A stretch of 64,000 nucleotides of DNA from PALSA-1440 sp050011195 (GCA_050011195.1 JBEKJO010000011.1:1-64000), one strand, 5' to 3'. Shown: positions 35,001-43,882, counted from the stretch's first letter. The notes: generated by a model not told the origin, from the letters alone. A program made the numbers and translations.

Positions 35001-37740
35001 TCGTCCCTGTGCCTGCCGCGCTCGCCGAGTTAGTGAGATATACCGTGCCGTTTGCGTCAATGATGGTGCCGCCGCTGTAAGTGTTGGCGTTGGTCAGGGT
35101 CAATGTGGCGTCGCCGGCATAGGTGAGCGAGTACGGGCCGCTAACGACAGTGCTGACCAGCGTGATATTGCCGCTGCCGCCAATGGTGGTGTTGCCCGCC
35201 AGAACGATGCCGCTTTGGGTGCACTCGAGGGCGGAGCCGGAGATGCCATCGTTAATCAGCGCCCCGGCGCCGCCGGGGCCGGCGCCCGCGAGCGTGAGCG
35301 TGCCCATGCCGAGCGCCGTCAAGCTCTGGCCGTTCAAGTCAAAATAGCCGTCCGGGCTGTTGACCGTGAGGGCGGTGGTGTGGTAGAGATCGTAGCCGCC
35401 GCTGCCGTTCAACCTAAGCCCGGCGCTGTTGTTCGCGGCGCCGATGCCCACGGAGCTGTTGCCGCCGCCCAGCCCGTGCACGGTGGAAGTGCTGGTTTTA
35501 TTGATGATCACCAGCCCGGAATTGATGGCCATGGTGAGACCGCTGTTGTCCATCCCGCCGCCCAGGATCAGTGTGCCGGGGCCGACAAAAGTCTGGCCGG
35601 CGCCTTCGAGCTGGCAGTCAATGGCTGTGGCGGCGCCGTCGGGAACAGTGATCGTCGGCCCGCCGCTCAAGGTAAGGACCGCGGATGCGCTACTACTATT
35701 GGTTACTATAGTATAACCCGGCGTAGTGAAGACGAGTCCGTTCGCGGTCTCGTTGTTTGCCAGCGTGACAGTTCCGGCGGTTCCGGCAAAGGTCGCGATA
35801 TTGTTCGTGATCCACGTGGTATCTGAACTTCCGCTGACCCACCAGTCGGATGTAGTGCTGTCCCAGCTTCCGGTGCCACCGCCGCCGGGGCTGGCCTTCA
35901 GGCCGGCGGCATCCCAATAGATGCCACTATTAGCCGTAACATTGAGGGTGCCGTTGCCGCTGAAGAAGGCGTACTGATAGGTCGCACCCGAAGTGGCCGA
36001 GCCATAGGTTCCAACCGCCATGGGAAAGCCGCTGAAGAAGAGGGCTTTTATGGTCTGCGTGCCCGAGAAATTGAGGTCCACCGCGCCGGCGGCGAGCGTA
36101 TTGGTCAAGAGGTTGAGGATGGCGGTGGAAGCCAGGGCGGAGGTGTTGTTGTCAAGCTCGAGGGTGCCCCCATTGACCGAGACGTTGCCCGTGATATAGC
36201 CGGTGGCGCTGACGTCGAGGGCGCCCCCATTGACGATGAGGGTCCCGATGGAGCCGTTGACGGTTTGGCTGCCCGCATTGAAGGTGAGGGTCGTGATAGA
36301 GCTGGAGGCGAGGTCGCTGAGGGTGCCCCCATTGACGGTGAGGTTCGCGGCAGTGCTGGAAGCGTTGAGGGCGAGGGTGCCGGTGGTGAGGGTGATGGCG
36401 CCCGAGATCGTGCCGCTGTTGGTCACGGCGCCCGCATTGAGGGTGAGGGCGCCCGAGATCGTGCCGCTGTTGGTCACGGCGCCCCCATTGACGGTGACGG
36501 TGCCCGCGACAGTGCCGCTGACGTTCAGAATGCCGGCGCTGGCCACGGTCACGGCGCTGCCCGAGGCCAGCGAGCCGGGGCTGTTGACGTTGAGCGTGCC
36601 GGCGGTGATCATGGTGTTGCCGGTATAGGTGTTGGCGCCGGTTAAGGTGAGGTTGGCGGCGCTCTTGTTCACGGTCAACGTGCCTGTCCCGGAAATGATA
36701 CCCGACAGGGTCTGTGGGGTTGAGCTGGCGTAAGTGAACACTCCGTAGTTGGTAATGAGGCCCGAATAAGCGCCGCTACCGCTGCCGGTGTCGCCTAGGT
36801 CACCCGAGCCAATGATGCTGAGCGTGGGAGTGTAGCCGCCCCAATTGGTGATGGTCGTGCCGCCAGTGTAAGTGTTAGCCCCGCCCAGCTCCAGCGTGCC
36901 GGCATCCGCTATTATAAGCCCGGCTCCGGTGCCGCTGATGACGCCGCTAATCTCGGTCACTTCCGTCGCCGTTGAGGACGTCTCGAGGATGGTATATCCT
37001 GAAGGCAGAGAAAAGCTGCCGGAAAAGGTCGTGCCGGGAGCGCCTGACACGGGATTGCCGCCGGCTAGATTTAAAGTATCGCCCGCCGTGGGGAAGGAAA
37101 AGGCATTGGTGATGGTAATCGCGATTTCAGGGAGAGAATTGTTAACCAGCGCGCCGCCGGGGGTGCCGTTCATGGTAATGGTACCCGAGCCGAACGAATT
37201 GTTGTTGTAGTAATAAATAATCTGGCCGCCGGTAAGCTCGGTTCCCCCCGCGTAGGTGTTGGTGGCATTCAAAGCGATGTAACCGTTGCCGTGCTGCACC
37301 AACTGACCCGCCCCTGTAATCGGGAGATTGAAGATGAGATTACCCACCCCATCGCAGTAAAAACTCTGCGACCCGCTGGGAATTGAAATCGAGCCGCTGG
37401 AACCGCTGTTGAAGGTAATGTTCGTTACATAGGAGCAGCTAGGGTTCTGATATCCAGTTCCCAAGCCAGCGCAGGTTACGGCGCCGTTGACGGTGATGGT
37501 CAGAGCGGAGATGCCGGCGGTGCCGGCGGTAAATAGAGCTGTGTCGCCGCTCGTGAAGGCAACCGGCGAAGCGGTCAATGCCGAAGTGGGAGACCAGTTT
37601 GCGGTGGTGGTGTCCCAGGTGCCGCTGGAGGGCGTGCCGGTCCCGTTGTTGTCCCACCAAAGGGTTTGTGCTGCGGCGTGATTCGCCAGAAGGCAGAACA
37701 CGAGGCCGAGGGTAGCGGTGGTGAAGGATTTAGAGTTCAT
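32023..37740 (-). CDS. giant autotransporter-associated beta-strand repeat protein with PA14 and MBG-like domains
   Basis: About 1,905 residues from the ATG at 37740; the signal peptide (TLGLVFCLLANHAAA) follows this start, and the frame opens at 37842. LWWDNNGTGTPSSGTWDTTT opens the passenger. Many beta-strand repeats follow, of the GxGxLxxxGxNTYxGxTxxxxG type found in autotransporter passengers. A PA14-like domain (DFSVRWIGQLLTTSASSYTF, SDDGTRLWVNGQLVIDNW) lies in the last third and could bind glycans. An Ig-like repeat (VQFFNNGAPLGSPVAV) and an MBG-like domain (PLTVTANNITTTYGTFPAAL) come next. No outer-membrane barrel is seen at the end, so export is not by the classical type V route. Confidence 0.88.
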   Translation of the reverse strand: MNSKSFTTATLGLVFCLLANHAAAQTLWWDNNGTGTPSSGTWDTTTANWSPTSALTASPVAFTSGDTALFTAGTAGISALTITVNGAVTCAGLGTGYQNPSCSYVTNITFNSGSSGSISIPSGSQSFYCDGVGNLIFNLPITGAGQLVQHGNGYIALNATNTYAGGTELTGGQIIYYYNNNSFGSGTITMNGTPGGALVNNSLPEIAITITNAFSFPTAGDTLNLAGGNPVSGAPGTTFSGSFSLPSGYTILETSSTATEVTEISGVISGTGAGLIIADAGTLELGGANTYTGGTTITNWGGYTPTLSIIGSGDLGDTGSGSGAYSGLITNYGVFTYASSTPQTLSGIISGTGTLTVNKSAANLTLTGANTYTGNTMITAGTLNVNSPGSLASGSAVTVASAGILNVSGTVAGTVTVNGGAVTNSGTISGALTLNAGAVTNSGTISGAITLTTGTLALNASSTAANLTVNGGTLSDLASSSITTLTFNAGSQTVNGSIGTLIVNGGALDVSATGYITGNVSVNGGTLELDNNTSALASTAILNLLTNTLAAGAVDLNFSGTQTIKALFFSGFPMAVGTYGSATSGATYQYAFFSGNGTLNVTANSGIYWDAAGLKASPGGGGTGSWDSTTSDWWVSGSSDTTWITNNIATFAGTAGTVTLANNETANGLVFTTPGYTIVTNSSSASAVLTLSGGPTITVPDGAATAIDCQLEGAGQTFVGPGTLILGGGMDNSGLTMAINSGLVIINKTSTSTVHGLGGGNSSVGIGAANNSAGLRLNGSGGYDLYHTTALTVNSPDGYFDLNGQSLTALGMGTLTLAGAGPGGAGALINDGISGSALECTQSGIVLAGNTTIGGSGNITLVSTVVSGPYSLTYAGDATLTLTNANTYSGGTIIDANGTVYLTNSASAAGTGTITVNANGALDVGIVGNNIILANAISGPGTVNLVETASNNLQLGGSMSSFTGTLNCPTSPGSTAKAQILTTGVNLNSAATVNVASGGTLYVANSGVIIPCPVNLYGAGNSETYGSLRIENGALISGPVTLHGNTTMGNGNSSSAATISGVIGDGGSGYGITFTAEPGTIVLSATNTYSGLTTVNGGVLKLGANYGVPTNSSLLIANAGAFNMNGYSDSIATLGVPAGTTAAGGNVNNDNATLTINGGKSGVVEEGGSGAYSGVISGTGNLAITGGEEVLSGVNTYSGTTTVSGGNAVPATLVLSPASYPSFVSVIPDTVSVGVTNPGVLDIVSLNQTLPSLSGNGTVNLEGGTLTVNGGAFSGVIENSPLPYANSPSVNGLQGFYYTNLAFTGLAVSRVDSSFYIPDFTQPTVNPLYPQTTDFSVRWIGQLLTTSASSYTFTTISDDGTRLWVNGQLVIDNWGFHGSTTRTSAAITLNPNTLYDFRLEYMQGGGGAICELEWTPSGGSLGQIPLANLFTYPGVGGLTMAGYGNTLTLSGTNTYAGPTTVSAGTLALASTGSISNSSAIAIAEGATFDVSAFPAYALSANATLNASGSGTIQGSSAAAINGASAGTVNLGAQPICLTYTPSSTSGDPSDPALEILQGALKLNNNQIVVTNAISALGAGTYSLIQVTDGVTGTINGAPAIPVIVAGNGLAAGASAAASVSGSTVIMKVVTPANQTTTALSSTGGSTYGSVALTAAVSPVPNGGVVQFFNNGAPLGSPVAVNTGTGLATLNLPTLSVAVYPSITAVYSGDSNYGASTAGPLSQTVTAAPLTVTANNITTTYGTFPAALTPIDGTTNYNSKAFTASGLQNGETIGTVLLVISGSAPVGTANEAVGSYTLTISSASGGTFNPANYSITYNTGTLTVNPLPATFSITSASLDSTGTNFVVCWQSVSNVVYYVLTNTSLAVPRASWPTNGTPITATNTTTCFTLPGGIVRKTNVFVVIEQ
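36398..36499 (+). repeat. 51-base tandem repeat inside the giant repeat gene
   Basis: A 51-base unit beginning GCGCCCGAGATCGTGCCGCT occurs at 36398 and 36449, encoding two nearly identical 17-residue repeats (TNSGTISGALTLNAGAV type). It shows recent unit duplication in the passenger. Confidence 0.75.
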
Positions 37741-38030
37741 AGTTTTGTCTGCTGTTTTTAGTATTGTTTTTGTTTGCGGTTGAACGAGGCCGCCGCTGAC
37801 GCTCGCGCCTGGCGGTTGACATACGGGTTCGGTTGGCCACATCGCGCTGACGCGCTACGTTCTGCGGGACATTTAACATTCCAAAGCTCACATTGTCGAA
37901 CACCGGTTACCAAATCGCGCTTCGGGGCGCAACAAAGAAGACGAACAATGTTTCGGAAAACCCTTCCCCTGTTGGGTAACCTTTTCCCATGAGTCAACGC
38001 GCCGGTGCCTGCCCCGCTTTATGCTTTCAG

Positions 38031-39872
38031 CTAGCCTCCGCCCGCGTCCTCTGCTTCCGATTGCGCCATCAGTCGGACACGCGCGGCTTCCATTTCGGCT
38101 TTGACCTGGGCGATCCGGGCGCGGATCAGCTCACGGTTCTCCTCTCTTGCGGTGATGAGTTCCCGGGTCAGCGCTTCGATGCGCTCCTGATACGCCGAGT
38201 TCTGCCGCTGGATCTGCTGCTCGATTCGGGCCAGCCGCTCTTCCACCGCCAGCGCCTTGAGCGTGGCAACTTGCTGTGCCCCTAACAACTGCGCCCGGTC
38301 GGCTATCAGTTTCCGCACCAGCTTCTGTTTCAGCCAATGGCGCAAGTGCGGTATCAGCTCGCTGCGGATTACGGCGGTAGCCCGCTCCGCGCGCTGCTCG
38401 GCGACCAGGGCCCGCTGGCGCAACACTTCGGCCTGGGTCTGTGTCGCCCCCGGTGCCTTGATGTGAATCAGTGGGCGCGACGCGGGCGACGCCGCCCCGT
38501 TTGCTGGTGCAGCTCCGGTTACCGACCGTGTCCCTGCCACAACAGTGTACGACGACGGGAAGTCTCCACCACCCTCGCCCCAGTCGGTGATTAAGGCTGG
38601 TGTTGACGGTGAAAACGGTCGTTTTCGCCTGGCCAAACTCCACACCACTGCGGCGACCGCAATGATCCCCCCCACCACTGCGGCTGTCACGAAGTGACCG
38701 TTGAAAGCCTGCGCGGGAGCTGTCGGAGTTGGAATGGGAGAGGGAGCCGCGACCGCCGGTTGCACCGGTTGCTTGGGTGGCGCGGTCTTCGCAGCTTCAC
38801 TTGCCCTGGCTTCCGCCTTGACCTCACTGGCCCGGCTTGAGCGAGGTGCTTCCCTGACAGGCAACGCCTTGGTTGCCTGGGCCGCGACGGCCTTAGCCGG
38901 GTCCAGCTCTACGTCGCACGTCACCGGACGATGCACGAACGCCGGCGTGGACGGGATGCGCGGGTTGGTGGCGCAGCCCGCCGGTTGGGTGAAAATGTAA
39001 TCGACCGTGGTGCCAAGCTGTCCGGCCCTGCCGGGTCGGGTAACCCTCTCTGCGGCAGGCACCTCCAGGAAAGCATCGCCAAACCCGGCCTCCTCCAGCA
39101 TCTGCAAGGGCCTGTCTTGCGCAGCCAGCTCGTCTGGTGTGCCAGGGTCGAACGTGCCGCCCACCACCAGGACCTGCGCCCGGTTGGCCACCCAATTCGT
39201 CACCGAACCAACCTGCTCGAGCAATTGAGCAACCGACGCCGCTTGTGCCCGCAGATTGGCCGCGCTCTGCCCGGGGTCGGCCCCCCTCGCCGGTGCAGTG
39301 CCTGCCTGGACCGAGAAAAAACCGATCCGTTGCTTGCCAATCTGCAGAGCGGCAAAGGCCACGCCGCCCGGCAAGGCTGCCTGACCCTTCGTTCGCCACG
39401 CCTCCGACCACGAGAAATAGGCCTTCCGCTTGGCTAAGATCGCCACCTGCTGTCGGCGTGCGGTCCCCGTTCGCGGGTCCTGAAACGACGAGCAGATCAA
39501 GACCTTGTATTCGGCGGGCTTGAGCGCCTGCGCAAGCTGGTCGCACATCTGCCAATCACTGACCTGCTGCAAAAGGATCACGTCCGGGTTCTGCCTCTTT
39601 AAGGCGGCGGCTGCTTGCCGGATGCTGGTTTGATTCGTGCTGGCCGCCGCGTTGGTTCGGCCTGCGACCGTTGCCGACTCCAGGTTCCACGTGGTTACGC
39701 GGATCGTATCCGCAAAACAACTCGGGCTCAAGATGAGCAGCGCCAGCGCCAAGCCGGCAATTTCACAAGCTGATATGCAACGCAGGTCTCCTGACCTCCA
39801 CGTGCCGCAGCCTGCCCGACCGCCTGCCGACTGGGAAGTCGGCGATGCGGCTGGGTCGTCCACCATCGTCAT
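38031..39872 (-). CDS. degenerate endonuclease/exonuclease/phosphatase-like domain fused to a membrane segment and coiled coil
   Basis: 613 residues. A signal-like segment (ALALLILSPSCFADT) precedes an EEP-fold domain (about 57-330): IRVTTWNLES, PDVILLQQVSDW, QVLVVGGTFDPGTPDE, TVDYIF and FVHRPVTCD. In active members the matching motifs carry LQE, GDFN and SDH. Here Glu is Gln, Asp and Asn of GDFN are Thr and Asp, and the Asp before the last His is Val, so catalysis is doubtful. An Ala/Pro/Lys-rich linker, a membrane segment near residue 410 (VTAAVVGGIIAVAAVVWSLA) and a long coiled coil (about 490-605, EQRAERATAVIR...) follow. The topology suggests an envelope sensor or scaffold. Confidence 0.75.
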   Translation of the reverse strand: MTMVDDPAASPTSQSAGGRAGCGTWRSGDLRCISACEIAGLALALLILSPSCFADTIRVTTWNLESATVAGRTNAAASTNQTSIRQAAAALKRQNPDVILLQQVSDWQMCDQLAQALKPAEYKVLICSSFQDPRTGTARRQQVAILAKRKAYFSWSEAWRTKGQAALPGGVAFAALQIGKQRIGFFSVQAGTAPARGADPGQSAANLRAQAASVAQLLEQVGSVTNWVANRAQVLVVGGTFDPGTPDELAAQDRPLQMLEEAGFGDAFLEVPAAERVTRPGRAGQLGTTVDYIFTQPAGCATNPRIPSTPAFVHRPVTCDVELDPAKAVAAQATKALPVREAPRSSRASEVKAEARASEAAKTAPPKQPVQPAVAAPSPIPTPTAPAQAFNGHFVTAAVVGGIIAVAAVVWSLARRKRPFSPSTPALITDWGEGGGDFPSSYTVVAGTRSVTGAAPANGAASPASRPLIHIKAPGATQTQAEVLRQRALVAEQRAERATAVIRSELIPHLRHWLKQKLVRKLIADRAQLLGAQQVATLKALAVEERLARIEQQIQRQNSAYQERIEALTRELITAREENRELIRARIAQVKAEMEAARVRLMAQSEAEDAGGG

Positions 39873-40050
39873 CTGTTGCTGCGAAATAATGAGCGTATCT
39901 CAACCCGTCGCCCCGGTCACTGTCAAGAAGCGACTGCACTGGAGCGCGACTTTCCCCAGCCGCGCCCGCAACGAGGCGGTAAGCGCGTTCAGTGGCGTTG
40001 AGCCCTGCGACATGGCCATTCTCAACCCCCCGATCACCCATCGTGGGGCT

Positions 40051-40893
40051 TCACCAGGGGCCAGGATCGAGGTCTGCGGGATGAAAGAATACGGTCCAAC
40101 CACTGTCCGCCGACCCGATGTCGATGGTCGTCTTGTATCTGGCCAGATCGAATTTCCTCCAGAGCACACTGCCATCCTCGTAGAGGAAATTCCCCCCGAT
40201 GGATACACCCGCGTTATTCCGATGGTTCGCGAAGGGAAAGCTCTGCGGGGTCACTCCGGTCGTGCCGAACCAGGCAAGGTTCGGGATCGAGCCGGTGGCC
40301 TGTATCTTGTCAATCATGACCGGCGCCTTGCGATACGAACTGCCAAGCTTCGTCCGGTAAACCCATGCACCAAGCCCTTGGTCATTGTAGTTCGGCCATC
40401 CGTTCGCATCGCGTCCGGGCAGAAACTGGTAACCGATCAGGTTCACCTTGTCTTCCTCCGATTCAACGGCGCGGTGCCATTCATCGGTGGGGCAATAAAG
40501 CACGTCCTGCACGTTCCGCTCCCCTGTGGTTGTGCCCGGGTGGTTGGGATACAAGTACTGCGGGTAAAAATTGGTGTTCAGACTCAAACCCATCCAGGCA
40601 AAACCGCTGGCTCCGTCGGTGGTGGCGTTAACCACGAAGCATTCCCGGTTGTCCCCGGCATACAGGGTGACAGCAATCCCCCATTGCTTCAGATTGCTGG
40701 CGCACTGAACCCTCACCGCCTTCTCCTTGGACCTGACCAACGCCGGCAACAGCAGGGCGGCCAGGATGGCGATGATCGCGATCACCACCAGCAACTCGAT
40801 TAAGGTAAACCCCCGCCGCCACAGCCGGCCGCTGCGACGCAAAGAACCAAGCCGGCTGCCAGACATCATGTTCATCTTCGGTCCCCGCAACAT
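40051..40893 (-). CDS. pseudopilin-like protein with type II secretion N-terminal leader
   Basis: 280 residues from the ATG at 40893; ATGs at 40875 and 40866 are equally possible. A very basic leader (SLRRSGRLWRRG) ends in Gly before FTLIELLVVIAIIAILAALL, a canonical prepilin-peptidase site, unlike its relative at 28734. The mature part has VQCASNLKQWGIAVTLYAGD and LYCPTDEW and ends with NFLYEDGSVLWRKFDLARY, the EDGSV variant of the FADGH motif. It belongs to the same verrucomicrobial secreted family. It is divergent from the ThuA-like gene, with 100 bases between starts for both promoters. Confidence 0.87.
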   Translation of the reverse strand: MLRGPKMNMMSGSRLGSLRRSGRLWRRGFTLIELLVVIAIIAILAALLLPALVRSKEKAVRVQCASNLKQWGIAVTLYAGDNRECFVVNATTDGASGFAWMGLSLNTNFYPQYLYPNHPGTTTGERNVQDVLYCPTDEWHRAVESEEDKVNLIGYQFLPGRDANGWPNYNDQGLGAWVYRTKLGSSYRKAPVMIDKIQATGSIPNLAWFGTTGVTPQSFPFANHRNNAGVSIGGNFLYEDGSVLWRKFDLARYKTTIDIGSADSGWTVFFHPADLDPGPW

Positions 40894-40993
40894 CTGTCGC
40901 CAGCCTATGAACGAAGACCTGCCCCGTCAAGTCAGAATTGGCCTGGGGTTCGAGCTTTACTGCCTCCGTCCAATCCCCTACGCTCGGTGCAAA

Positions 40994-42016
40994 ATGAGAG
41001 CCGGGATTAGCAGATGCTTCACCACGTTCATCGCAGTGTTGCCGTTCGCTCTCGCCGGGTGGACGCGCGCAGCGGACGGGGTCGTCTATCCGGGCCAGCA
41101 GGGGCCAGGCAAGGGCAAGCAGATCGTCTTCCTCGCGGGCGACGAGGAGTATCGCTCCGAGGAAGGGCTGCCGATGCTGGCGAAGATTCTCGCCGTGCGG
41201 CACGGGTTCAAGTGCACGGTGCTCTTCGCCATTAACCCGGCGGACGGCACGATCGACCCGCTCACGCTCACCAACCTGCCCGGCCTGGCGGCGCTCGACT
41301 CCGCCGACCTCTGCGTGATGGGCCTGCGCTTCCGCGAGCTGCCCGATCAGCAGATGAAGCACTTCGTGGATTACGTCAACGCGGGCAAACCGATCATCGC
41401 CTTGCGCACCAGCACGCACGCGTTCAAGTACGATCACAACCGCGAAAGCCCCTATGCGAAGTACGACTGGCACAGCCAGGATTGGCCCGGCGGCTTCGGC
41501 CAGCAGGTGCTGGGTGAGACGTGGGTCGATCACCATGGCAGCCACGGGAAAGAAAGCACCCGCGGCGTGATCAACCTTGCCTTCCAGGACCATCCGGTGC
41601 TGCGCGGTGTGGCCGATGTCTGGGTGCCGACCGATGTCTATAGCGTCATCCATCTGCCCAAGACTACCCAAGTGCTCGTCTGGGGCCAGGTCTTGTCGGG
41701 CATGAAACCGACTGACCCGCCGGTCCAGGGCGCCAAGAACCATCCGATGATGCCGCTGGTCTGGCTCCGCAATTACACGGGCGAGAGCGGCAAGACCTCG
41801 AAGGTGTTCACCACCACGATGGGTGCGGCGGTTGACCTCGAGAACGAGGGCCTGCGCCGGCTCTTGGTCAATGCCTCCTATTGGGCCGTCGGCCTCCAAG
41901 AGAGAATCCCGGCCCAAGCCAACGTCGATTACGTGGGCGAATACAAGCCCGGCTGGTTTGGCTTCGGCAAGTTTAAGCCGGGGCTGAGGCCGGAGGACTT
42001 GACGCTGAAGCATTGA
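40994..42016 (+). CDS. secreted ThuA-like (trehalose-utilisation/glutamine-amidotransferase-fold) protein
   Basis: The start is the ATG at 40994, followed by a signal peptide (TFIAVLPFALAGWTRAAD). The frame stays open upstream only because it runs antisense to the pseudopilin gene. The 340-residue protein has IVFLAGDEEYRSEEGLPMLA, LDSADLCVMGLRFRELPDQQ, then MKHFVDYVNAGKPIIALRTS and THAFKY, the core of the ThuA/class I amidotransferase-like fold. Such secreted proteins are very abundant in Planctomycetes and Verrucomicrobia and are linked to sugar metabolism, without a proven reaction. The next gene (SthA-like) starts 27 bases downstream and may be co-transcribed. Confidence 0.85.
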   Translation: MRAGISRCFTTFIAVLPFALAGWTRAADGVVYPGQQGPGKGKQIVFLAGDEEYRSEEGLPMLAKILAVRHGFKCTVLFAINPADGTIDPLTLTNLPGLAALDSADLCVMGLRFRELPDQQMKHFVDYVNAGKPIIALRTSTHAFKYDHNRESPYAKYDWHSQDWPGGFGQQVLGETWVDHHGSHGKESTRGVINLAFQDHPVLRGVADVWVPTDVYSVIHLPKTTQVLVWGQVLSGMKPTDPPVQGAKNHPMMPLVWLRNYTGESGKTSKVFTTTMGAAVDLENEGLRRLLVNASYWAVGLQERIPAQANVDYVGEYKPGWFGFGKFKPGLRPEDLTLKH

Positions 42017-42043
42017 AGCGCGAAACATAATCTGTGTAATTCA

Positions 42044-43513
42044 ATGCCGGGCGAAACCAAAACATACGATTTGATCATAATCGGCGGCGGCCCGGCGGGA
42101 ATCATCGGGGCCGCCACCGCCAAAGCCGCTCACAAGACGGTCGCCCTGGTGGACAACCACCGGGAACTGGGCGGGGCCGGCGTTAACACCGGCACGGTCC
42201 CCAGCAAGACCCTGCGCGAAACCGCCCTGGCTTTGTCGGGAATCAAGGCCCGCAAGCTCACAGCGGTGGACCTTTCCCTGAAGTACGAGGCGACGGTCGC
42301 CGATTTCCTCAGGCACGAACAGCACGTGAAGGACGGCTTTAATGCGACGATCTCCCAGCAACTCAAGGCGGATAAGGCTGATGTTTATTTTGGAACCGGG
42401 TCCTTTGTGGACGCGCACACGGTCCGGGTCCGGCTCGGGCAGACGCGGCAGAACTGGGCGCCGTCGCTCCCCGCCAGCGGAGAGGTCTTGCTCCACGGCC
42501 AGAGCGTCCTCATCGCGACGGGCTCCTCTCCGCTGCGCCCGGCGCTTTTCCCCTTCGACAGCCCGGAGATCTACGATTCGGACACGATCCTGGCGTTGGA
42601 CGGCCTGCCGGAGCGACTGGCGGTGGTGGGCGCGGGGGTGATCGGCAGTGAATACGCCTGCACGTTCGCCATCCTCGGGACAAGTGTCCACTTGATTGAT
42701 GGCCGCGACGTGCTCCTGCCCTTCCTGGACGGGGAAGTGTCGCGCGCGCTGGCCACCGCCATGGGACGCAACGGTCTGGTGTTCCATCTGAAAGAGAATG
42801 TGCAGGAATGCCGCGGGCGAGGCTCAGCCGGCATCCGACTGTGCTTGTCTTCGAGGACCACGTTGACGGTTGACGCGGTGCTGGTCGCAGCCGGACGAAA
42901 GAGCAACACGGAAAAGCTGAACCTGCCGGCTGCGGGCGTCGCGGTCGGCGAACGCGGGCTGATCCCGGTGAACGACCAGTTCCGCACGAACGTGCCCCAC
43001 ATTTACGCTGCCGGCGACGTGATCGGGTTTCCGGCGCTGGCCTCGACGAGCATGGAACAGGCCCGCCGGGCGGTGCGACACGCCCTCGGGCTGGAGAATC
43101 GCGTGGGCATTTCGCACCTATTGCCCAACGGCATCTACACGATCCCCGAAGTCAGCATGGTGGGCGAGACCGAGGAGTCGCTGAGAAAGCAGGGCGTGGA
43201 CTACGTCGTCGGACGGGCGAAATACCAGGACAATGCCCGCGGCCGCATCATCGGCGACCTGGACGGCTTCCTCAAACTGCTGTTCCGCCGCGGAGACATG
43301 AAGTTGCTCGGCGTGCACATCATGGGCGAGCAGGCGACCGAAATCGTCCACGTTGGGCTGATGGCCATGCTGGCGGGCTGTACCGCTGATGTCTTCGTCG
43401 AGGCCTGCTTCAATGCCCCTACGCTGGGCGCCCTCTACAAGTCCGCCACCATCGACGCGATCCTCAGGGCCTCGGGCTCCGCGGCTTCCCTGACCGCCCT
43501 GGCGGAGGCCTGA
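42044..43513 (+). CDS. sthA: soluble (Si-specific) NAD(P)+ transhydrogenase, SthA type
   Basis: A 489-residue cytoplasmic flavoprotein of the pyridine nucleotide-disulfide oxidoreductase superfamily. The FAD motif is IIGGGPAG near residue 12, and a NAD(P) motif VVGAGVIGSEYAC lies mid-protein. IYAAGDVIGFPALASTSMEQ binds the flavin, and a C-terminal dimerisation domain has GVHIMGEQATEIVH. In disulfide reductases the first helix carries CxxxxC; here the stretch is GGAGVNTGTVPSKTLRETA with both cysteines absent. That excludes dithiol reduction and fits SthA, which moves hydride between NADPH and NAD+. The symbol is assigned by this logic and by length. Confidence 0.82.
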   Translation: MPGETKTYDLIIIGGGPAGIIGAATAKAAHKTVALVDNHRELGGAGVNTGTVPSKTLRETALALSGIKARKLTAVDLSLKYEATVADFLRHEQHVKDGFNATISQQLKADKADVYFGTGSFVDAHTVRVRLGQTRQNWAPSLPASGEVLLHGQSVLIATGSSPLRPALFPFDSPEIYDSDTILALDGLPERLAVVGAGVIGSEYACTFAILGTSVHLIDGRDVLLPFLDGEVSRALATAMGRNGLVFHLKENVQECRGRGSAGIRLCLSSRTTLTVDAVLVAAGRKSNTEKLNLPAAGVAVGERGLIPVNDQFRTNVPHIYAAGDVIGFPALASTSMEQARRAVRHALGLENRVGISHLLPNGIYTIPEVSMVGETEESLRKQGVDYVVGRAKYQDNARGRIIGDLDGFLKLLFRRGDMKLLGVHIMGEQATEIVHVGLMAMLAGCTADVFVEACFNAPTLGALYKSATIDAILRASGSAASLTALAEA

Positions 43514-43780
43514 GCTGGCCGCCGACGGCGAGGATGCTTTGGGCCGGGCGCACGCAGGGGAGTTGGAGTTTGGACATCGGCGGCCCGACACCAACTCTCA
43601 AGACCAGCCGGTAACCAGGTCCGCCGGGGCGCTATCCTAAACACCCTTGACGATGACACTTTCATCCCGCACGGTATGGTTGCTGAAACGATCGGTTGGT
43701 CCTCACAGAGAGTTGCGGGCAGATACGGGTGTCGCACGCTCCCTGCGTGAAGCCGGTCAGCACGAATACAGACACTGATT

Positions 43781-43882
43781 ATGGGTTCACTAAAGAAACG
43801 ACGGAAAGCGAAAATCAATAAGCATAAACGGCGCAAGAAGCTGCGCGCGCATCGTCACAAGAAGCGCACCTGGCAGAAGTAG
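43781..43882 (+). CDS. AURKAIP1/COX24-domain small protein (mS38-like)
   Basis: ATG at 43781 to TAG at 43882, encoding 33 residues: MGSLKKRRKAKINKHKRRKK and then LRAHRHKKRTWQK. The KKRRxKxxKHKxRKxxRxxRxKK pattern is the short AURKAIP1/COX24 (mS38/bS22-type) signature. Its mitochondrial relatives sit on the small ribosomal subunit, and bacterial versions are annotated as ribosome-associated. It is 79 bases upstream of a TPR lipoprotein gene on the same strand. Confidence 0.8.
   Translation: MGSLKKRRKAKINKHKRRKKLRAHRHKKRTWQK

Noticed and set aside
34612..35826. 404-residue plus-strand open frame inside the giant repeat gene
   Set aside because: It is antisense to a repetitive Gly/Ala/Thr-rich gene; the frame is a by-product of the repeat composition and has no recognisable domain.
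42044..43513. Mercuric reductase or dihydrolipoamide dehydrogenase
   Set aside because: Both redox cysteines of the CxxxxC motif are absent (GGAGVNTGTVPSK), which fits the transhydrogenase SthA instead.
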